Shown here piece after piece: positions 18,373-27,378 of a stretch of DNA of 64,000 nucleotides (position 1 is the first letter of the stretch; each line of letters starts with the position of its first letter). The translations under genes were made by a program, and so were the position numbers. Source of the DNA: Aestuariimicrobium ganziense (GTDB taxonomy: Bacteria; Actinomycetota; Actinomycetes; Propionibacteriales; Propionibacteriaceae); contig NZ_JACYIZ010000005.1 of NCBI RefSeq assembly GCF_015352975.1, forward strand, positions 124,001-188,000, written 5' to 3'. The notes under the pieces were generated by a model. The model had not been told where the DNA came from. It was given only the letters and a program-made list of their open reading frames with translations, and searched no databases.

Positions 18373-19428
18373 TCAGCCGGCCGCGGGATCGATCAGCGTG
18401 ATCCCCGCCACGATGGCTGAGTCGAACACCGGCAACAGGGCAGCCGCCTCGTCCAGCGAGACGACCCGCTCGACCAACCGCTCCGGCTGCAGCGTACCCG
18501 CCTCGATCATCGACAGCATCGCCGGATAGTCGACCGCGGCCATGCCGTGGCTGCCGAACACGTCCAACTCCCAGGCGATCACCCGCGACATCGGCACCCG
18601 CGGGTGACCGTTCACCGGTGGCAGCAGCCCGACCTGCACGTGGCGTCCCCGCCGCCGAAGGCTCATCAGGGCACCGGCGCAGGTCTGCTCGCTGCCCACG
18701 GCGTCAACCGAGACGTGCGCTCCCCCCTCCGTCGCCTCCACCACCCGGGACGAGACGTCGCTGCCGTCGGCCACCAGGGTGACCTCGGCTCCGAGCGCTG
18801 CGGCGGCTGCCAGGGCCTGGGGGTGCCGGTCGACAGCCACCACCCGTGCTCCCAGCGCCGTCGCGATCATCACCGCGCTGAGCCCCACGCCCCCAGCCCC
18901 GACCACGCACACCCATTCGTCCGCCTCGAGCCGGGCGCGTCCGACCAGGGCGCGGTGGGCGGTGGCGAAGCGACAGCCCAGGCTCGCCGCAGCACCGAAG
19001 TCGACCCGGTCGGGCAGCGCGACCAGGTTGGTGTCGGCGGCGTGCAGGGCGACGTACTCGGCGAACGATCCCCAGTGCGTGAAACCCGGTTGCTCCTGGT
19101 CGGGGCAGATCTGGGCCTGCCCCGAGCGGCACCAGTCGCATCGTCCACAGCCGCAGACGAACGGCACGGTCACCCGGTCACCCACCCGCCACCTGGTCAC
19201 ACCCTCGCCGACCTCGCCCACCACTCCGGCCAGTTCGTGGCCCGGCACGTGCGGGAAGGTCACGTCGGAGTCGTGTCCGGCCCAGGCGTGCCAGTCGCTG
19301 CGGCACAGACCGGTGGCGCGCACCTGCACCACCACCCCGCCTTCTGGCGCCGAGGCCCGAGGCACCTGCCGCACCTCGGGCCCGCCTCCGGCCGCGTCGA
19401 CGACCATGGCGCGCATCAGATCGGTCAT
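18373..19428 (-). CDS. Zinc-dependent alcohol dehydrogenase (MDR family)
   Basis: 351 residues. The catalytic zinc ligands appear as Cys in ATGLCRSDWHAW and the His/Glu of PHVPGHELAGVV; four structural-zinc cysteines lie in CGCGRCDWCRSGQAQIC. The nucleotide fold follows (VCVVGAGGVGLSAVMIA), with Asp in VVAVDRHP suggesting preference for NAD. Family members oxidise alcohols or reduce aldehydes; the substrate is unknown. ATG 19428 overlaps the stop of the alpha/beta hydrolase gene (ATGA), so it is the third gene of a minus-strand operon. Confidence 0.92.
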   Translation of the reverse strand: MTDLMRAMVVDAAGGGPEVRQVPRASAPEGGVVVQVRATGLCRSDWHAWAGHDSDVTFPHVPGHELAGVVGEVGEGVTRWRVGDRVTVPFVCGCGRCDWCRSGQAQICPDQEQPGFTHWGSFAEYVALHAADTNLVALPDRVDFGAAASLGCRFATAHRALVGRARLEADEWVCVVGAGGVGLSAVMIATALGARVVAVDRHPQALAAAAALGAEVTLVADGSDVSSRVVEATEGGAHVSVDAVGSEQTCAGALMSLRRRGRHVQVGLLPPVNGHPRVPMSRVIAWELDVFGSHGMAAVDYPAMLSMIEAGTLQPERLVERVVSLDEAAALLPVFDSAIVAGITLIDPAAG

Positions 19429-20306
19429 CGATGCCGTCCTGCTCGCACGAGTTCGACCAGCAGTCCGGCGGTCTCGTCCGGTTGTTCGACCCACGGGAAG
19501 TGGCCGGCACCCTGGACGACCCGCTTGCGGACCGTTTCGAGGTGGGCGGCCAGCTCGAGCACGTTGGCGATCGGACGAGGGTCGTCGCTGCCATGGATCA
19601 CATGCACGGGGCACTCGACCGCTGCGGCCCAAGTGATGAGCTGCTCGTCGGTGCAGCGCAGCAGGTGATTGGCGTAGAGGTTGATCTCGAGGTACGTGGC
19701 GGCCTGCAGCAGGCTGTGCTCGCGACCGGTGTCGAGGTCGGCATAGTCGGTGGCCCAGCGCAGTTGACGCCACTCCACCTCCTCGTCCCAGCAGCGGTCG
19801 TGGTTGGCATCGAGGACGCCCAGCCGCGCCCGTCGGTCGCCCAGGCGACGGGCCTGCTCGGTCTTCTCAGCGGTCCGGTCGCCGATGCCTCGTCCAGCCA
19901 GGTAGCCCACCGCCAGCACCCGGTCGGGGTGGGTGGCCGCGTAGGCCAGCGCCAAGTCGGCGCCGAAGGAATGCCCGACCACCACCCACTGCTGGTGTCC
20001 ACCGAGAGTCTGGTCCCAGTGCTGGCGCAGCGCCTCGAGGTCGGCGACCGAGTGCTCGATCGACTGCTCGCGGGTGGGCGTGGACCGGCCGCAGCCTCGC
20101 TGGTCGTAGGTGTGCACGACCGCGACGTCGTCGAGCAGGTCGACCAGGTCATCGTGGGACGACCACAGTCCCGGCCCGCCGTGCAGCAGCACCATCGGCG
20201 GTGAGTCGGCACCGTGGCGAGTGGTCGTCCAGGTTGCCAGCAACACCCCCGGGGCGACCTCGACCATCTCGTCGGCGGGGGCCGGTGCAAGGCGTGGCGC
20301 GCTCAC
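19425..20306 (-). CDS. Alpha/beta hydrolase, proline iminopeptidase-like
   Basis: 293 residues. The motif order matches peptidase family S33: MVLLHGGPGLWSSHD (oxyanion hole), YDQRGCGRS, nucleophile elbow VVVGHSFGADLALAYA, acid near IHGSDDPRP and His in GAGHFPWVEQP. HGGPG and DQRGCGRS are the classic proline iminopeptidase signatures, though many relatives are esterases. GTG 20306 is chosen because it overlaps the stop of the upstream gene (GTGA); the open frame continues 8 codons further up. Middle gene of a three-gene operon with a membrane protein and an alcohol dehydrogenase. Confidence 0.85.
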   Translation of the reverse strand: MSAPRLAPAPADEMVEVAPGVLLATWTTTRHGADSPPMVLLHGGPGLWSSHDDLVDLLDDVAVVHTYDQRGCGRSTPTREQSIEHSVADLEALRQHWDQTLGGHQQWVVVGHSFGADLALAYAATHPDRVLAVGYLAGRGIGDRTAEKTEQARRLGDRRARLGVLDANHDRCWDEEVEWRQLRWATDYADLDTGREHSLLQAATYLEINLYANHLLRCTDEQLITWAAAVECPVHVIHGSDDPRPIANVLELAAHLETVRKRVVQGAGHFPWVEQPDETAGLLVELVRAGRHR

Positions 20307-21379
20307 CGCAGCACCTGCAGCAGCACCCACAGCCCCACCATGGCGCCGACGACGATCACGGTCCTGAGGTCGAGCCCGTTGCGCAACCGCTGGCCCTGGG
20401 GTGCGACGGCTGGACGCCCCGGCGAGGCCCGCCGTGCGTCTGCCGCTGCAGCGGCGGCCAGGACCCCCGTGGCCAGGCCCTCGACCCGCTGGTCGTGGTA
20501 ACGCTGCGCCACCCGCGAGAACCGGGACAGCACCTCGTCGGCGATCCCTTGGAACAACTGCCAGGTGGCTGGATCGGTCAGGTCCTGGCGCTGGCGGGTG
20601 TAGAGGAACATCCAGTCGTCCACAATCTCAATGTCGTAGTCGGCCTGTGCCTGCACCAACCGCTCGATGACGTGCGGACCGAACAGGTAGAAGGCATCGA
20701 GCCCGTAACCCTCTGGCGCATAGAGCGTGTAGTCGTCGTCGAACGGGGCACCCATGCTCACCCGCTGGTTGGCGGCGAACACCACTGGCAGGTTGCTGAA
20801 GCCGGCCATGTTGTTCGACTTCGCATCCAGCAGCAGGTGAGGAAGCCTCCGGGGCAGCCGGAAGGCCGCGAAGTGCCACTCGAAGTCCTTGCGGTGCTTG
20901 CCCGAACCGGTGGCATAGGTGTAGCCACCGACGTCAGCGAGCACACCCTGGGGCGCCCAGATGTGGTGGGTGGAAGCCCGCGAGTGCCCCAGGTTGAACA
21001 GCAGTCCCGGATAGCTCGGGTCGGCCGAGCGCATCCGGTAGGTGAGCCCGTTGTGGTCGGCGAACCGAGCCAGCTTCGCCCAGGCGCGCCACCCACCGAT
21101 CGGTGTCAACCGACGGACCAGGGCGAAGACCATGCTCGCCAGGGCGAGTAGCCACACCACACCGAAGAGGTTCCAGTGGCCGTGCCTGACGACGTCGGCG
21201 ACCTGCCCGACGCCGGTGGCCGTGACCGTACCCAGGAACACCACCGCGAGCGCGCCCAGCACGAGCTGGCGAACCCCGGCCTGCGGACCGAAGTCACCGC
21301 GGCGCCGGCGCTGCTTCAGCTCCTGCAGTTCCCCAGCGGTCAGCGGCTCGGTCAAGGAGTCGGTGCGCACCAAGGACAT
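20303..21379 (-). CDS. Conserved actinobacterial membrane protein, unknown function
   Basis: 358 residues. After a Lys/Arg-rich N-terminus there are two membrane segments (LVLGALAVVFLGTVTATGV and NLFGVVWLLALASMVFALV), then a roughly 230-residue soluble domain with YTYATGSGKHRKDFEWHF, RLPHLLLDAKSNN and EIVDDWMFLYTR, and a last membrane helix (TVIVVGAMVGLWVLLQVL). I recall the soluble domain as a widespread uncharacterised actinobacterial family with these same motifs; no activity is known to me. ATG 21379 is chosen over an upstream in-frame codon at 21424, which would overlap the divergent gene's promoter. First gene of the operon. Confidence 0.75.
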   Translation of the reverse strand: MSLVRTDSLTEPLTAGELQELKQRRRRGDFGPQAGVRQLVLGALAVVFLGTVTATGVGQVADVVRHGHWNLFGVVWLLALASMVFALVRRLTPIGGWRAWAKLARFADHNGLTYRMRSADPSYPGLLFNLGHSRASTHHIWAPQGVLADVGGYTYATGSGKHRKDFEWHFAAFRLPRRLPHLLLDAKSNNMAGFSNLPVVFAANQRVSMGAPFDDDYTLYAPEGYGLDAFYLFGPHVIERLVQAQADYDIEIVDDWMFLYTRQRQDLTDPATWQLFQGIADEVLSRFSRVAQRYHDQRVEGLATGVLAAAAAADARRASPGRPAVAPQGQRLRNGLDLRTVIVVGAMVGLWVLLQVLR

Positions 21380-21424
21380 GGCGGCCACGATACCGAGGCG
21401 CGGGGGCGTGACTAGGCTGGCCAC

Positions 21425-22438
21425 ATGAGCCCCCAGCTACGCCTGTCCCTGCTCGACCTCGCCTTCGTGGGCCGCCATCAGACCACTGCCGAGGCGCTGC
21501 AGGACAGCGTCGCGATGGCCAAGGCGGCCGAGGCCACCGGACGGTTCGAGCGCATCTGGTACGCCGAGCACCACAACATGGCCCAGATCGCCTCGGCGGC
21601 CACCTCGGTGCTGATCGCCCACGTCGCGGCCAACACCTCGACGATCAAGCTCGGATCAGGTGGCGTGATGCTGCCCAACCACTCCCCGCTGGTCATCGCC
21701 GAGCAGTACGGCACCCTGGCCGAGCTGCACCCCGGACGCATCGACCTGGGGCTCGGGCGGGCACCCGGCACCGACCAGACCACGGTGCGTGCACTGCGCC
21801 GCGACCCCTACGCGTCGGACCGGTTCCCCGACGACGTGCGTGAACTGCAGGGATTCCTGGGCGACGAGAGCCCAGTGCCCGGGGTGGTCGCCCATCCCGG
21901 GCGAGGCACCCACGTGCCGCTGTACATCCTGGGCAGCAGCCTGTTCGGTGCTCAGTTGGCCGCGGCGTTCGGCCTGCCCTACGCCTTCGCCTCGCACTTC
22001 GCCCCCGACTACCTCGAGCAGGCGGTCGCGGTCTACCGGGAGCGCTTCCAGCCGAGCGCCCAGTGCGAGCAGCCGCAGGTGATTGCCGCCTGCAACGTGG
22101 TGGCCGCCGACGAGGCGTTCCGCGCCGACCAGTTGGCCGAGCAGGTGCTGCGCGGACGAGTGCGCAGCCTGGCCGAGCGGGTGCCCGGGTACGCGGCGCT
22201 GTTCAGTGGCCCCGAGGCTGAGCAGGACGAGGCCGTCGACGCCCTGATGGACTCCCCCGTCGCCGCCCAGGCCCGACACATGATGCGCCACACCGTCGTG
22301 GGAGACCAGGAGTCGGTGGCCCAGGGGCTCGCCGACTTCCGTGACCTCGCCGATGCCGACGAGGTGATGGTCACCAACGCCGCCCCGTCGCTCGATGACC
22401 GGCTGCGCGCTCTGGAGATCATGGCCCAAGTGCGCTGA
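21425..22438 (+). CDS. LLM class flavin-dependent oxidoreductase
   Basis: 337 residues, luciferase-like TIM barrel. Diagnostic pieces are [44 protein letters not shown] and [14 protein letters not shown], all typical of the MsnO8 subgroup. Such enzymes use FMNH2 or F420 as a cofactor for oxygenase or reductase reactions; substrate and cofactor are not shown. TAGGCT ends 6 bases before ATG 21425, a leaderless arrangement with no ribosome site. It is divergent from the membrane protein gene. Confidence 0.92.
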   Translation: MSPQLRLSLLDLAFVGRHQTTAEALQDSVAMAKAAEATGRFERIWYAEHHNMAQIASAATSVLIAHVAANTSTIKLGSGGVMLPNHSPLVIAEQYGTLAELHPGRIDLGLGRAPGTDQTTVRALRRDPYASDRFPDDVRELQGFLGDESPVPGVVAHPGRGTHVPLYILGSSLFGAQLAAAFGLPYAFASHFAPDYLEQAVAVYRERFQPSAQCEQPQVIAACNVVAADEAFRADQLAEQVLRGRVRSLAERVPGYAALFSGPEAEQDEAVDALMDSPVAAQARHMMRHTVVGDQESVAQGLADFRDLADADEVMVTNAAPSLDDRLRALEIMAQVR

Positions 22439-22561
22439 GTCCAGCGTCGGTGCGCTTTGCGATGGTCCAATCACCCTGCACGGGCGAACGGACCGTGACT
22501 CCGTTCCGTCAGATCTACCTAGGCCATTGCGCGGAGGAACAACGAGGTACACAATGCGTAC

Positions 22562-22876
22562 ATGAAGTCACGGGTTCGGTCGCTGGTTGCACTTGGCGCT
22601 GGTCTCGTTGTCTTGGCCAAATCCGGCCTTGCGGCGGGACCCGCGAACGCTGACACGGCAGGTGACGCCGCCTGCAAAGTTGTCATAGACGAGAGCGGGA
22701 CGCAGAGGTGGACGGGAACACCTGACCAGAGCGTCGTTCTGGCCGCGGACGATGCCGGGCAGGCACTCACGGATCGCCCCGACCTCCTCTTGGACGTTGC
22801 ACTTTGCCACGACTCCAAGGAGATCATGGTCAAGGGGCTAGACGTGAGTGAGCTGGACGCAATCGTCAGTCAGTGA
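22562..22876 (+). CDS. Signal peptide and propeptide part of a split secreted S1 protease
   Basis: 104 residues. The first 30 are a Sec signal peptide (MKSRVRSLVALGAGLVVLAK, cleavage near ANADTAG), followed by an acidic stretch that ends at TGA 22874-22876. The downstream frame, offset by -1, starts with protease propeptide-like and catalytic sequence but has no signal peptide of its own. The two read naturally as one protein (IVSQ joined to VRKAHP) if one base were restored at the junction. Codon use and base composition are richer in A/T than the neighbours. Either a true frameshift, a sequence error, or two coupled ORFs (GTGA overlap). Confidence 0.65.
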   Translation: MKSRVRSLVALGAGLVVLAKSGLAAGPANADTAGDAACKVVIDESGTQRWTGTPDQSVVLAADDAGQALTDRPDLLLDVALCHDSKEIMVKGLDVSELDAIVSQ

Positions 22877-23865
22877 GGAAGGCGCATCCAAGCGTCCGTT
22901 TCCACAAGGTCATTTCTCGTCATTCGATAGCACAGCTCAGGCAGGTCCGAGCCGGAATCGCTGCACTCCCCGAAATGCAGGATGTGTCGAACGCAATGGA
23001 GATCGATCCGAATAGCGAGGAGATCCTTGTTGAACTAAACCCATCATCTACCGGTGGCAAGAGGGCTGCCGACCGTCTCGCTCGGTCGAGCTTGGTCCGG
23101 GTCGAAGCCCGTCAGGGCTTTGGTGCCTCGTCCACGATCTGGGGCGATAGGAACTCAGACTATGAACCTTTCCAGGCTGGCGGGATCGTAAATCCGAGCG
23201 GCTGTAGCTTGGGGCCGCGTGTCAAGCTTGACGGGACCGAGATGATCTTGACTGCTGGGCATTGCGGGTTTGCGACGCAGTACAGGACCGGCAGTGGCAG
23301 TAATCTAGTCATAGGCACCCGACATACGACCGCGTATCCCGGGAACGCGGACATTTATGGGGACTGGCAGCTGATCAAAGGGGCAGACTACTCGGATTGG
23401 GTGTTCAACGGTGCCCCATATAACGACAAGTCCAGTCTCCAAGGGACGGGCCTGAACACCAACTGGCGCGCCCGAGGTCTGTTTCTATGCTCTTCAGGAA
23501 TGACGACGGGTCAGTGGTGTCGCGCAAGAATCTTATACATCGATTCGCAGTACACTATTAATGATCCAACCTATGGTTCTACGACAATAGGGAAGCAATA
23601 CGCTACGATCCGAGACACAGGCAACCCAGCTGACGAGGGCAAGTGTCTATATACCGGCCAGAACGGCGAGGCCCCTGACGGCTACGATCGCGGTGGTGAC
23701 TCAGGAGGTGCCGTTTACCACTCCAACGGAACGACGCCAAACACCGTGACCTACGACGGGCTCGTCAGTGGGCAGACGTGGGTATGGCTGGGCAGTTGGT
23801 CCTGCAAGTACTACTACACGTCACTGGTTGGAGTGAAGGCATGGAACAACGGCATCACTTGGTGA
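22873..23865 (+). CDS. S1 family (streptogrisin-like) serine protease, catalytic part
   Basis: 330 residues from GTG 22873. Residues 1-80 look like the end of a pro-domain; the catalytic domain has LTAGHCGFA (His 130, Cys 131), Asp in GADYSDWVF, and GYDRGGDSGGAVY (Ser 277). Cysteine pairs CSLG/GHC and CSSGMTTGQWC match the two disulfides of streptogrisin and alpha-lytic-type enzymes. It should be an extracellular protease, but export would depend on the signal peptide in the preceding, -1 shifted ORF. The stop overlaps the GTG of the lipoprotein gene. Base composition here is visibly lower in G+C than in flanking genes, suggesting acquisition. Confidence 0.85.
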   Translation: MRKAHPSVRFHKVISRHSIAQLRQVRAGIAALPEMQDVSNAMEIDPNSEEILVELNPSSTGGKRAADRLARSSLVRVEARQGFGASSTIWGDRNSDYEPFQAGGIVNPSGCSLGPRVKLDGTEMILTAGHCGFATQYRTGSGSNLVIGTRHTTAYPGNADIYGDWQLIKGADYSDWVFNGAPYNDKSSLQGTGLNTNWRARGLFLCSSGMTTGQWCRARILYIDSQYTINDPTYGSTTIGKQYATIRDTGNPADEGKCLYTGQNGEAPDGYDRGGDSGGAVYHSNGTTPNTVTYDGLVSGQTWVWLGSWSCKYYYTSLVGVKAWNNGITW

Positions 23866-24350
23866 CCGCCACGAGATGGCTGATGGGCGCCCTGTGCCTC
23901 GCCCTCGTCGTGGGGTGCGGCGCAGGGCCGGGCGAGGCTCCGACGACGCCACCCACACCAAGCAGCATCGCCCCGACCCCGAGCCCCAGCGCATCGACCC
24001 GGGAGGAAGTGCCCCAGGTCAGCCTTTCCGCCGAGCAGGCGGCCCAGGTGCGAGCCGCCTGCGTCAAGGGGCTGGCCACCGCCACCGAACTCACCGTCAC
24101 GATCGGTGACGGCTTCGTCGGCAAGCGGGTCGACGTCTGCCTGGTGAATCCGTCCGACACAGCCGTGGAGCTCCCTGTCACCCGCGTCGATCCCTGGCCG
24201 TCGTCGGAGTCGGCACGCCTGTGGATCGCGGAGTCGTCCCCATCGGAACCGCTGCCCGCGGATCACCCGCAGATTGCTGACGACGAGGTCATGGTCTGGG
24301 TCGTCGACGGCACCACGTACAAGGGCCGGGTGCTCGTCCGCTCGTCATAG
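23862..24350 (+). CDS. Small lipoprotein coupled to the secreted protease
   Basis: 162 residues from GTG 23862, which overlaps the protease stop (GTGA). The N-terminus is a lipoprotein signal (LMGALCLALVVGCG) followed by a Pro/Thr/Ser linker and a domain of about 100 residues with two cysteines (RAACVKG and VDVCLVNP). I do not recognise the domain. Base composition returns to the high-GC norm. Coupling suggests a joint role, for example anchoring, inhibition or chaperoning of the protease, but this is only inferred from position. An upstream in-frame ATG at 23841 is an alternative start. Confidence 0.7.
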   Translation: MTATRWLMGALCLALVVGCGAGPGEAPTTPPTPSSIAPTPSPSASTREEVPQVSLSAEQAAQVRAACVKGLATATELTVTIGDGFVGKRVDVCLVNPSDTAVELPVTRVDPWPSSESARLWIAESSPSEPLPADHPQIADDEVMVWVVDGTTYKGRVLVRSS

Positions 24351-24370
24351 CCCTCCTGCGGGAGAAGGGC
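24350..24370. terminator. Weak hairpin between convergent lipoprotein and oxidoreductase genes
   Basis: CTCC/GGAG with a TGCG loop, extended by GCC/GGC across a small bulge, lies directly after the lipoprotein stop and 15 bases before the stop of the convergent oxidoreductase gene. Stem length is modest and there is no T-run, so termination is a guess from position. Confidence 0.35.
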
Positions 24371-24384
24371 ATGGGCGACGGCGA

Positions 24385-25455
24385 TCACTCGAAGGGGTAG
24401 CGCACCCCGACCCGTTCACGCCACTGGTCGAGCACCGCGAGGTTGCCTCGGGTGTCGTCCCAGCTCATCGCCGGCGCCTGCCGCTGGTCGACGTACGCGG
24501 CGACATGGTCGACCTCGGCGGCGTACAGCTGCGGGGTGTCGACTGCGATCTGCTCGTCGTCGCGGTGGGTGCGGTGCAGCACCAACCCGGCCGGGCTCCA
24601 CTCGTGGCACGGGTTCCACGGGTTGGGCACGTCGATGAAGCCCCCCGTGCCATAGACGCGACAGATGTGCTCCATGCCCAGCCCCATCCCGGTGGCGACA
24701 TGGGCGTTCATCCCGCCCTCGAACTGCAGTGAGGCGACCGCCCAGTCGTCCACGCCCTCGGGCGTCAGGTGTCCCCCGCCGACCACCCCGACCGGCTCGG
24801 CGAACCAGCGAGCCTCTCCACCCTCACGCTGGGTCTGGGCAGCCCCGGCAACCAACCGGGCCATCGAGACCGGGTAGCCGCCGACGTCGAGGATTCCACC
24901 GCCGGCCCGCTCCGGGTCGTACAGCCGTGAACTCGGGTCGTGGTCCGACCTGAACGAGAACACGGTCTCGACCGAGACCACGCGTCCGATCGCCCCATCG
25001 GCCACCACCTCGTGCAGCTTCGCGGTCTGCGGGTGGCACCGGTACATCAGGGCTTCCATGCAGAACACGTCAGCGTGCTCGGCGGCGGCAAACACGGTCT
25101 CGGCGATGGCCAGGCTGGGCGCCATCGGCTTCTCGATCAGCAGGTGCTTGCCGGCCTCGGCCGCAGCGATCGCCCAACGGGCGTGCTCGGTGTGGGGGGT
25201 GGCGACGTAGACCACGTCGACCTCGGCATCGGCCAGCAGCGCCTCGTAGCTGCCGTGGGCCCGCACCTGCTGCCCCTTGCCAGCGGCCGCCTGTTCGTCA
25301 GCGAAGGCGGCTGCGCGTCCGTGGTCGCGCGAACCGACGGCCACCAGCGTCCCGCTGCGGGACTGGGCCAGGCCGGTGGCGAAGCTGCGGGCGATCGCAC
25401 CGGGGCCCAGGATGCCCCAGCACAGCTGACGGTTGGGATCTGCTGGTGTGAACAC
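24385..25455 (-). CDS. Gfo/Idh/MocA family oxidoreductase
   Basis: 356 residues. The N-terminal Rossmann fold begins WGILGPGAIARSFATGL, followed by VDVVYVATPHTEHA and the family's HLLIEKPMAPS segment containing the catalytic Lys. The C-terminal alpha/beta domain has GGGILDVGGYPVSMARLVAG. Members oxidise or reduce sugar, inositol or bile-pigment-like substrates with NAD(P). Start at GTG 25455. It is divergent from the aminotransferase gene with an 88-base gap and convergent with the lipoprotein. The substrate is not evident. Confidence 0.9.
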   Translation of the reverse strand: MFTPADPNRQLCWGILGPGAIARSFATGLAQSRSGTLVAVGSRDHGRAAAFADEQAAAGKGQQVRAHGSYEALLADAEVDVVYVATPHTEHARWAIAAAEAGKHLLIEKPMAPSLAIAETVFAAAEHADVFCMEALMYRCHPQTAKLHEVVADGAIGRVVSVETVFSFRSDHDPSSRLYDPERAGGGILDVGGYPVSMARLVAGAAQTQREGGEARWFAEPVGVVGGGHLTPEGVDDWAVASLQFEGGMNAHVATGMGLGMEHICRVYGTGGFIDVPNPWNPCHEWSPAGLVLHRTHRDDEQIAVDTPQLYAAEVDHVAAYVDQRQAPAMSWDDTRGNLAVLDQWRERVGVRYPFE

Positions 25456-25543
25456 ACTGTGAGTCTGGCATGAGGCCTGCCGTCGGGTGCCACACCTCGG
25501 GCACCCTCCCGCCGCTGGGGTGGATCTGCCTAGGGTGGTTGGC

Positions 25544-26821
25544 ATGACTGAACAGCAGATCGCGGGTGGTCGTCCGAGCGTGCGGATCGAGCGGGAGTCG
25601 GTGGTGGCGTCGTACAACGCCGCCTTCCCCGCGGTGTTCCACAAGGCGGTCGGCTCGCGGTTGTACGACGCCGACGGACGCGCCTACGTCGACTTCTTCT
25701 CCGGCGCCGGCGCCAACAACTCCGGCCACAACGCCCCGGCGCTCAAGCAGGCCCTGATCGACTACATCAGCGACGACGGCATCTGCAACAGCCTCGACCT
25801 GACCACGGTCACCAAGCAGCGCTTCGTGCAGGCCTTCACCGAGGTGGTGCTCAACCCACGCGGTTTCGACCACCGGCTGATGTTCACCGGCCCCACCGGC
25901 ACCAACGCCGTCGAGGCTGCCCTCAAGCTGGTGCGCAAGGTGTCGGGACGACCCACCATGCTGGCCTTCACCCGTGGCTTCCACGGGGTGTCACTGGGTG
26001 CGCTGGCCGCCACCAGCAACGAGCACTTCCGCAACGTCGCGGGTGTGCCGCTCGAGCACGTGGTGTTCCTGCCCTACGACGACCCCACCGACCCCGACCC
26101 GCGCACCACGCTCGAGCAGGGGTTCGCCAGCCTCGACCCCGACAACCTGCCCGGTGGCGCGATCGTCGAGATCATCCAGGGCGAGGGCGGCATCAACGCT
26201 GCCCGCCCGGAGTGGCTGCAGGCGCTGCGCGACCTGACCAGCGAGCGCGGCATGATGCTGGTCGCCGACGACATCCAGGCCGGCTGCGGCCGCTCGGGGA
26301 CCTTCTTCAGCTTCGAGCCCTCCGGCATCGTCCCCGACGCGGTCACCCTGTCGAAGTCGCTGTCGGGTTACGGCCTGCCGCTGTCAGTGGTCTTGATTCG
26401 CCCCGAGTTCGACATCTGGCGTCCCGCCGAGCACAACGGCACCTTCCGCGGCAACAACCACGCCTTCGTCACCGCCACCGCCGCGATCGACACCTACTGG
26501 CGTGACTCGACGCTGATGGACGACGTCAAGCGCCGCGCCGCCCGGCTGACCGAACACCTCGAGGCGCTGGTCGACCAGCACCCCGAGCACCTGGTCGAGG
26601 CACGCGGTCGGGGCTACCTGCAGGGGCTGGTCTTCGCCGACCACGTGGTCGCCGCCGAGGTCGGACGAGCCGCCTTCGACAAGGGGCTGGTCATCGAACG
26701 CTCCGGGCCGTTGGACGAGGTCGCCAAGTTCATGCCCGCGCTCACCATCGACGACGAGACGCTGGACGAGGGTCTGGCCCTGTTCGACGAGGCGCTGGAA
26801 TTCGTCCTCTCCGGGCACTGA
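25544..26821 (+). CDS. EctB-like diaminobutyrate-2-oxoglutarate aminotransferase
   Basis: 425 residues, class III PLP aminotransferase. The sequence follows EctB closely: RAYVDFFSGAGANNSGHN, LMFTGPTGTNAVEAALKL, VADDIQAGCGRSGTFFSFE, the PLP lysine in TLSKSLSGYGLP and HNGTFRGNNHAFVTATAA. EctB makes L-2,4-diaminobutyrate from aspartate semialdehyde for ectoine synthesis or siderophores. No ectA, ectC or ectD is nearby; the next gene is a GNAT unlike EctA. TAGGGT ends 7 bases before ATG 25544, suggesting a leaderless mRNA. The function may therefore be diaminobutyrate formation for something other than ectoine. Confidence 0.87.
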   Translation: MTEQQIAGGRPSVRIERESVVASYNAAFPAVFHKAVGSRLYDADGRAYVDFFSGAGANNSGHNAPALKQALIDYISDDGICNSLDLTTVTKQRFVQAFTEVVLNPRGFDHRLMFTGPTGTNAVEAALKLVRKVSGRPTMLAFTRGFHGVSLGALAATSNEHFRNVAGVPLEHVVFLPYDDPTDPDPRTTLEQGFASLDPDNLPGGAIVEIIQGEGGINAARPEWLQALRDLTSERGMMLVADDIQAGCGRSGTFFSFEPSGIVPDAVTLSKSLSGYGLPLSVVLIRPEFDIWRPAEHNGTFRGNNHAFVTATAAIDTYWRDSTLMDDVKRRAARLTEHLEALVDQHPEHLVEARGRGYLQGLVFADHVVAAEVGRAAFDKGLVIERSGPLDEVAKFMPALTIDDETLDEGLALFDEALEFVLSGH

Positions 26822-26871
26822 CCCAGCAGAAGGGGCTTGCGCCGCCGACCCGGGAGACCTAGCGTCACTTC

Positions 26872-27294
26872 GTGGCCACCACCTTCACCCTGAGCGATCA
26901 CGACCTGCCGCAGCGCGACGAACTGGTCGCGCTCTACGACAGCGTCGGGTGGACCAGCTACACCCGCGATCCCGACCGGCTCTACGACGCGGTCAACCGC
27001 TCGCTGCGCGTGGTCTGCGCCCGGCAGCGCGGACGACTCGTCGGCCTGGCCCGGGTGGTCGGTGACGGGCTGACCATCGTCTACCTGCAGGACATCCTGG
27101 TCACCCCCGACCTGCAGGGCACGGGGATGGGCAGGGCGATGCTCGACCGGGTGCTGCAGCCGTATGCCGACGTCAGGCAGAAGGTGCTGATCACCGACGA
27201 CGAGCCCCGTCAGCGCGCCTTCTACGAGGCCATGGGATTCACCGAGATCCGTGACCACGAGCACCCGATCAGGGCCTTCGTCCGATTCGACTGA
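26872..27294 (+). CDS. GNAT family N-acetyltransferase
   Basis: 140 residues. The acetyl-CoA site is visible in VYLQDILVTPDLQGTGMGRAML (Q/RxxGxG/A), with a C-terminal RAFYEAMGFTEI typical of GNATs. Start at GTG 26872; TAGCGT ends 6 bases upstream. It follows the EctB-like gene by 50 bases but has its own promoter signal, so a shared pathway is not assured. The acceptor substrate is unknown. Confidence 0.87.
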   Translation: MATTFTLSDHDLPQRDELVALYDSVGWTSYTRDPDRLYDAVNRSLRVVCARQRGRLVGLARVVGDGLTIVYLQDILVTPDLQGTGMGRAMLDRVLQPYADVRQKVLITDDEPRQRAFYEAMGFTEIRDHEHPIRAFVRFD

Positions 27295-27378
27295 GCCGAA
27301 TACCGGCACCCCGGGCGAGGCGCGCGGTGGGTGGTCCCCAAGACTGGGCGAACACACCCCCACGGCAGGAGAGTGCGC

